This document shows positions 6,232-9,194 of a stretch of DNA of 9,194 bases, piece by piece (position 1 is the first letter of the stretch; each line of letters opens with the position of its first letter). The notes below the pieces were generated by a model. It saw only the letters and a list, made by a program, of their open reading frames with translations, was not told the DNA's origin and made no database searches. The position numbers were made by a program, and so were the translations under genes. The stretch spans positions 1-9,194 of the forward strand of contig JAQGLQ010000224.1 in NCBI GenBank assembly GCA_028292785.1, given 5' to 3'. The stretch comes from Noviherbaspirillum sp. (lineage in GTDB: Bacteria; Pseudomonadota; Gammaproteobacteria; Burkholderiales; Burkholderiaceae).

Positions 6232-6931
6232 TTCGAAATCCTGTCACGATAAAAAATATTAGTGCCGTCGCGGCCAGCGCGTACCACTGGAAGGCATAGC
6301 CCCGGTGCTTGTCGACCCCCGTCGAAGGCCTGGGCCAGTCACGCGTCAGTCCATCGCGGACGTCGGTCGATTGCTCGATGATGAATGGCTGGAGCGAAAG
6401 CCCGCTGGCCTGCGCGAATTCGGGAATGTCGAGGTTTTGCACAATGGCGCCCGGACGAAGCGGCGCAGGCTGGCCCAATTGCAGTACCTGCCCCGGACTG
6501 CGCCTTGCTATTCCTTCGAGTTCGATGGTGCCCGTGGGTATCGGGATAGCCGGCAGTTTCGTGCGGTCGGCGACATTGCGCGCGATCCATCCGCGCGCAA
6601 CCATCACATGCATGTCGGACCCTGCGATTTTCAAGGGCATCAGGACATAAAACCCGGCGGCCCCGGCGTGCGGACGATTGTCGAGATATACCGGCCAGGC
6701 GGCGTCGAATTCGCCTTTCACACGGACCCGGCGATATTCGATGTCATCGATCGGCGGCATCCGGGACGTCAGCGACAGCGGCGGCGCTGATCCGCGTTCG
6801 GTCAGCTTGCTTTCGATCACCTCTTTCTCCACGGCGCGACGTGTTTGCCATTGTCCTAGAGAGAACCCGATCGCAGCCGCCACGAGCGCCGCCACGAAGG
6901 GAAACCACCTGAAGCGGAATTTGAATGGCAT
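6218..6931 (-). CDS. SURF1 family cytochrome oxidase assembly protein
   Basis: SURF1 (Shy1 in yeast) is an inner-membrane factor that helps place heme A in subunit I of cytochrome c oxidase. From ATG 6931 it has 237 residues, normal for the family. It has two terminal helices (about 10-27 and 214-231) around a periplasmic domain. Family motifs are LGQWQTRR (25-32), VYLDNRPHAGAAGFYVLMPL (81-100), ARGWI and HRGYAFQWYALA (209-220). The frame stays open upstream to 7264, but that extension would cover the whole opposite-strand DUF2909 gene and reads as low-complexity charged sequence, so I take 6931 as the start. A GGAG lies about 14 bases upstream, too far to be a strong site. surf1 is the first gene of the second minus-strand run, so its promoter should lie between 6932 and the DUF2909 region; I cannot place it. 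Confidence 0.94.
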   Translation of the reverse strand: MPFKFRFRWFPFVAALVAAAIGFSLGQWQTRRAVEKEVIESKLTERGSAPPLSLTSRMPPIDDIEYRRVRVKGEFDAAWPVYLDNRPHAGAAGFYVLMPLKIAGSDMHVMVARGWIARNVADRTKLPAIPIPTGTIELEGIARRSPGQVLQLGQPAPLRPGAIVQNLDIPEFAQASGLSLQPFIIEQSTDVRDGLTRDWPRPSTGVDKHRGYAFQWYALAATALIFFIVTGFRSGRK

Positions 6932-6937
6932 TACAAT
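6932..6937 (+). promoter_or_regulatory. Possible -10 box for the DUF2909 gene in the divergent gap
   Basis: The 72-base gap between surf1 (start 6931, minus) and the DUF2909 gene (start 7004, plus) must supply at least one promoter. TACAAT at 6932-6937 matches TATAAT in 5 of 6 positions on the plus strand. The sequence 17 bases upstream (CTGAAG) is a poor -35. No convincing minus-strand promoter for surf1 is visible. Weak evidence. Confidence 0.22.
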
Positions 6938-7003
6938 GTCGCTTTCTCCACGCTTCCGCCTCCAACCGGCCTGTCGGACAAGGCCTCCCGTATCGGTCCA
7001 ACC

Positions 7004-7204
7004 ATGAAAATCGTCGTCGCCATTGCCTTCGTCCTCATATTGCTCAGTCTCGGCTCCGCCCTGGTTTTTCTCATGCGGGACAAGGGCAAATCGAACCGCA
7101 CGGTGCAGGCGCTCGCGTTTCGCGTGGGATTTTCGATTGCCTTGTTTATCCTGATCCTGGTGGCCTACCAGCTTGGCTGGATCGAGCCGACCGGAATCCG
7201 TTAG
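7004..7204 (+). CDS. DUF2909 twin-transmembrane protein
   Basis: This 66-residue protein has two hydrophobic helices (about 3-23 and 39-58) joined by a short basic loop with MRDKGKSNRTVQALAFRVG (24-42). It ends in YQLGWIEPTGIR. This is the pattern of the DUF2909 'twin transmembrane protein' family of betaproteobacteria; its function is unknown. It is the only plus-strand gene in the cox region, lying between surf1 and coxC, both on the minus strand. Its start is 72 bases from the surf1 start and its end faces coxC across a strong hairpin. The ATG at 7004 has no good Shine-Dalgarno sequence, so the transcript may be nearly leaderless or poorly translated. The location suggests a part in oxidase biogenesis, which is inference only. 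Confidence 0.9.
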   Translation: MKIVVAIAFVLILLSLGSALVFLMRDKGKSNRTVQALAFRVGFSIALFILILVAYQLGWIEPTGIR

Positions 7205-7229
7205 GCAGGCCGACCTTTTGCTCCAGTAA

Positions 7230-7255
7230 AAAAGCCGCACCGAAGTGCGGCTTTT
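7230..7255. terminator. Bidirectional terminator between the DUF2909 gene and coxC
   Basis: An 11-base perfect stem (7230-7240 with 7245-7255) closes a CGAA loop. The stem has a GCCGCAC core flanked by an A run (7228-7233) and a T run (7252-7255), so it works as a rho-independent terminator on either strand. It lies between the convergent ends of the DUF2909 gene (7204) and coxC (7274). Confidence 0.9.
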
Positions 7256-7273
7256 GTCTTTCAAGCCGGTGAT

Positions 7274-8131
7274 TTACAGCCAGTAAACCACCACATACAA
7301 ACCAAGCCAGACCACGTCAACGAAGTGCCAGTACCACGCGGCGCCTTCAAAGGCGAAATGATGATCGGGCGTAAAGTGCCCCTTCATGACCCGGTACAGG
7401 ACGACCGCCAGCATGATCGCGCCCATGGTCACGTGGAAGCCGTGAAACCCGGTCAGCATGAAGAATGTCGATCCGTAGATGCCGGAAGTGAGCTTGAGGT
7501 TCAAGTCACTGTAGGCATGCATGTATTCATAAATCTGGAAACCCATGAACACCGCGCCCAGCAAGACGGTAGCCGCGAGCCAGAAGGCGGTCTTGCCGCG
7601 ATGTCCTGCGCGCAGTGCGTGGTGGGCGATCGTCAACGTCACGCCGGAGGTCAGCAGAATTGCCGTGTTGATCGTCGGGATCATGAACGGTCCCATCTTC
7701 GTGAACGGCTCGATGGTGCCGGCGGGGGTATTGCCCCACTGCGCCGCGAAGTCAGGCCAGAGGAATTTGTGATCGATGTCGCCGAGCCACGGCAGGGTTA
7801 CCGAACGCGCATAAAAGAGCGCGCCGAAAAACGCACCGAAAAACATGACTTCCGAGAAGATGAACCAGCTCATGCTCCAGCGGTAGGAAACATCGATGCG
7901 GTTGTTATACAAACCGCCTTCCGATTCCGCGATCGCATCACCGAACCAGTTGTACAGCACTACCAGCAGCGCCAGTATGCCGGCGATACATACGACAGGC
8001 CCCCAGTTGAAGCTGTTGACCCACGCCGATGCCCCCGCCATGGTCAAAAGAAGCGATGCGCCGGCCAGCACCGGCCATTTCGATGGCCCGGGTACGAAGT
8101 AATAAGGCGCGCTACCGTGTTGAGAACTCAT
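7274..8131 (-). CDS. coxC: Cytochrome c oxidase subunit III
   Basis: Also called CtaE. Subunit III is a core membrane subunit of the aa3-type oxidase without redox centres, thought to steady proton uptake and oxygen access. Seven hydrophobic helices are visible, at about 21-40, 44-62, 87-108, 148-170, 181-203, 218-245 and 264-284. The family motif FSEVMFFGAFFGALFYAR carries the conserved lipid-site Glu94. Also typical are NTAILLTSGVTLTIAHHAL, GFHGFHV and the ending WHFVDVVWLGLYVVVYW. The ATG at 8131 (285 residues, MSSQ) is preferred: AGGGG lies 6 bases before it. The ATG at 8137 would have that tract directly against it, and would add only two residues. The 30-base gap to the DUF2970 gene suggests a shared transcript, ending at the hairpin at 7230-7255. 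Confidence 0.97.
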   Translation of the reverse strand: MSSQHGSAPYYFVPGPSKWPVLAGASLLLTMAGASAWVNSFNWGPVVCIAGILALLVVLYNWFGDAIAESEGGLYNNRIDVSYRWSMSWFIFSEVMFFGAFFGALFYARSVTLPWLGDIDHKFLWPDFAAQWGNTPAGTIEPFTKMGPFMIPTINTAILLTSGVTLTIAHHALRAGHRGKTAFWLAATVLLGAVFMGFQIYEYMHAYSDLNLKLTSGIYGSTFFMLTGFHGFHVTMGAIMLAVVLYRVMKGHFTPDHHFAFEGAAWYWHFVDVVWLGLYVVVYWL

Positions 8132-8161
8132 CTCCATCCCCTAAATACAAATTTCAAATAG

Positions 8162-8380
8162 TTACTGTGCAACGACGCTCTTTACAATCAGTACGAGCAC
8201 CGCAATAAAAATCAGGGCGCCGATTATCCCGGCAATGATCACATGAACCGGATTAAGCTGCGCCGCATCCTTCTCGTAATCGCTCCGCTTTCTGACGCCG
8301 AAAAACGACCAGAATACCGCTTTCATGGTTGCGCCAAAGGACAGCTTGCGTCCCGCAGCTTTTTTGAGGTCACTGTCCAT
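8162..8380 (-). CDS. DUF2970 single-pass membrane protein
   Basis: This 72-residue protein has a basic N-terminal part (MDSDLKKAAGRKLSFG), then MKAVFWSFFGVRKRSDYEKD (19-38) and one membrane helix at about 46-68. The FWSFFGVRKRSDYEKDA stretch is the hallmark of DUF2970, a small family found in cox clusters of betaproteobacteria; the role is unknown. The ATG at 8380 has AAGGG 8 bases upstream, and that site includes the ctaG stop codon (8392-8394), so the two genes are tightly coupled. The frame is open further upstream to 8548, but that stretch lies over ctaG and is rejected. Position between ctaG and coxC suggests a structural or assembly role in the oxidase. Confidence 0.92.
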   Translation of the reverse strand: MDSDLKKAAGRKLSFGATMKAVFWSFFGVRKRSDYEKDAAQLNPVHVIIAGIIGALIFIAVLVLIVKSVVAQ

Positions 8381-8391
8381 TGCAACTGCCC

Positions 8392-8961
8392 TTAGCTTGC
8401 TTTCTTGCCGGTCCCGGCGATTTCGAAAAACGTGTATGACACGGTAATCGTCTTGACGTCCTTCGGCAGGTCCGGATCGACAAAAAAGACGACCGGCATC
8501 TGCTTCGCCTCGTTTGCAGCGAGCGTCTGCTGCTGAAAGCAGAAACATTCCACTTTCTTGAAATGAGCCCCGGCCTGTTGCGGCGCGTAACTCGGAATGG
8601 CCTGCGCGTCGATGCTGCGCGCTTGCGTATTCACCACTTCATAAACGACTTGCGCCATCTCGCCCGGATGCACCTGCATGTTCGCAACGGTCGGGCGGAA
8701 TCGCCACGGGCCCTGCGCATTCGCATCGAACTCGATGGTGATGGTGCGGCTTTTATCGACCTGCGTGTTGCGGACTTCTTCGGCTGTCACCGTCATCGGC
8801 GTCAACAGATTGATCCCGGTGATTTCGCAAATCTTCTTGTATACGGGTATCAAGGAATAACCGAAGCCGAACATCAGTACGGCCACCACAACCAGCTTCT
8901 TCATCATCTGAAGATTCAGTGCGCGTGCGTGAACCTGCTCACTCTGATCTCGTGTTTCCAT
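8392..8961 (-). CDS. ctaG: Cytochrome c oxidase assembly protein CtaG/Cox11
   Basis: CtaG (Cox11) passes copper to the CuB site of subunit I. The 189-residue protein has a short cytoplasmic tail, one helix (about 22-41) and a periplasmic immunoglobulin-like domain. The copper-binding motif is ECFCFQQQTL, with Cys139 and Cys141. A third Cys (Cys45 in YKKICEITG), also conserved in the family, lies just after the helix. Other family signatures are FDANAQGPWRFRP and MPVVFFVDPDL. The ATG at 8961 follows the stop of the small upstream gene after a single base (TGAaATG), so translation is probably coupled; no strong Shine-Dalgarno sequence is visible. This is the periplasmic Cox11 type, not the multi-pass CtaG of Gram-positives. 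Confidence 0.97.
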   Translation of the reverse strand: METRDQSEQVHARALNLQMMKKLVVVAVLMFGFGYSLIPVYKKICEITGINLLTPMTVTAEEVRNTQVDKSRTITIEFDANAQGPWRFRPTVANMQVHPGEMAQVVYEVVNTQARSIDAQAIPSYAPQQAGAHFKKVECFCFQQQTLAANEAKQMPVVFFVDPDLPKDVKTITVSYTFFEIAGTGKKAS

Positions 8962-8962
8962 T

Positions 8963-9070
8963 TCAGCTCAACCAAAACCGTTTGGCGAACACGCCGATAA
9001 AAAATACCAGCGCGATCGATCCTAGAATCAGTGCTGTCTTCAGGTTACTCGGTTTCTTTTGCTGTGGCAT
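8963..9070 (-). CDS. Cytochrome oxidase small assembly protein, single-pass (35 residues)
   Basis: A short open frame lies between coxA and ctaG. It begins at ATG 9070 with MPQQKKPSNLKTALILGS, continues through a hydrophobic helix (about 12-29) and ends in AKRFWLS before TGA 8963-8965. The basic, proline-containing N-terminus followed by one helix matches the short 'cytochrome oxidase small assembly protein' annotated in this position in Burkholderiales. The stop is one base from the ctaG start, which supports real translation and coupling. There is no clear Shine-Dalgarno sequence; a GC-rich hairpin (9078-9095) ends 7 bases before the ATG. The role is not established. Small stabilising subunits or SURF1-like helpers are possible analogues. 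Confidence 0.85.
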   Translation of the reverse strand: MPQQKKPSNLKTALILGSIALVFFIGVFAKRFWLS

Positions 9071-9077
9071 TGAATCT

Positions 9078-9095
9078 GGCGGGCTTGCGCCCGCC
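9078..9095 (-). other. GC-rich stem-loop between coxA and the small assembly gene
   Basis: GGCGGGC (9078-9084) pairs perfectly with GCCCGCC (9089-9095) around a 4-base loop. It fills much of the 33-base gap after coxA and sits 7 bases before the small gene's ATG. No T run follows on the minus strand, so it is not a typical terminator. It could protect the coxA message end, mark an RNA processing site or limit access of ribosomes to the next gene. Function is inferred. Confidence 0.55.
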
Positions 9096-9103
9096 CTGTA
9101 CAT

Positions 9104-9194
9104 TTATTTCACTGTAGGCGGTACTTCGAATGTATGGAATGGTGCGGGGCTGGGAACAGTCCACTCCAGACCTTCCGCGCCCTCCCATGGCTTG
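9104..9194 (-). CDS. coxA: Cytochrome c oxidase subunit I, C-terminal end (partial)
   Basis: Also called CtaD. The last 29 codons of a minus-strand frame read KPWEGAEGLEWTVPSPAPFH and then TFEVPPTVK before TAA 9104-9106. The WEGAEGLEWT.PSPAP.H.F pattern is the typical C-terminal tail of subunit I in aa3-type oxidases, after the last membrane helix. The heme and CuB ligands lie outside the window. The small assembly gene follows after 33 bases. As the upstream member of the run ctaD, small gene, ctaG, DUF2970 gene, ctaE, it probably shares their promoter outside the window. Confidence 0.95.
   Translation of the reverse strand, partial: KPWEGAEGLEWTVPSPAPFHTFEVPPTVK

Noticed and set aside
5422..6252. 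Plus-strand open frame of 276 codons
   Set aside because: It is antisense to the start of ctaA and the Sco-like gene and has no recognisable domain or ribosome binding site.
6932..7264. N-terminal extension of surf1 (111 more codons)
   Set aside because: It would cover the whole DUF2909 gene and the 7230-7255 hairpin; the extra residues are charged and unlike SURF1, while ATG 6931 gives a normal SURF1 N-terminus.
7325..8161. Plus-strand open frame of 278 codons
   Set aside because: It is the mirror of coxC, a well-conserved seven-helix protein; the translation is hydrophilic and motif-free.
1..9194. Mobile elements, CRISPR arrays, tRNA, rRNA or phage genes
   Set aside because: None seen: no transposase or integrase motifs, no spaced direct repeats and no tRNA-like cloverleaf on either strand; gene order is that of a conserved core region.

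Overview
The window looks like chromosomal DNA from a betaproteobacterium of the order Burkholderiales, probably near the Oxalobacteraceae. This rests on two things: the gene order ftsY-ftsE-ftsX-rpoH facing a cox assembly cluster, and the presence of DUF2909, DUF2970 and the 35-residue cytochrome oxidase small assembly protein, which are typical of that group. The family placement is inferred. Codon use looks uniform and I see no sign of a mobile element, tRNA, rRNA or CRISPR array.

Plus strand, 1-2898: the end of ftsY (SRP receptor), then ftsE and ftsX (the ABC-type divisome complex), packed with a 6-base gap and a 4-base ATGA overlap. A 215-base AT-rich gap follows, then rpoH (heat-shock sigma factor). 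That gap carries a perfect CIRCE operator (1908-1934) overlapping a plausible extended -10 promoter, so HrcA probably represses rpoH here. A 34-base perfect palindrome (2924-2957) separates rpoH from the convergent cox cluster and should terminate transcription both ways.

Minus strand, 9194 down to 2989: the aa3-type cytochrome c oxidase locus. In transcription order it holds the end of coxA/ctaD (subunit I), a 35-residue single-pass protein, ctaG/cox11 (copper delivery to CuB), a DUF2970 membrane protein and coxC/ctaE (subunit III). A second run holds surf1, a membrane-anchored Sco-like protein, ctaA (heme A synthase), cyoE/ctaB (heme O synthase) and sco (copper chaperone for CuA). A single plus-strand gene, a DUF2909 twin-transmembrane protein (7004-7204), sits between coxC and surf1. 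A strong hairpin (7230-7255) separates it from coxC. The cox genes therefore form at least two minus-strand transcription units.

The genes cover subunits I and III, copper insertion (CtaG, Sco, perhaps the Sco-like protein), heme A synthesis (CyoE makes heme O, CtaA converts it to heme A) and heme insertion (SURF1). The main anomaly is ctaA: an in-frame TGA at 5310-5312 falls inside the second membrane helix, with both sides otherwise intact and in the same frame. If real, heme A synthesis from this locus is broken; a sequence error is a serious alternative. The second anomaly is sco, which has no ATG, GTG or TTG start that would keep its lipoprotein signal. The less described parts are the Sco-like paralogue and the small membrane proteins. 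The rest is well-conserved core genome.
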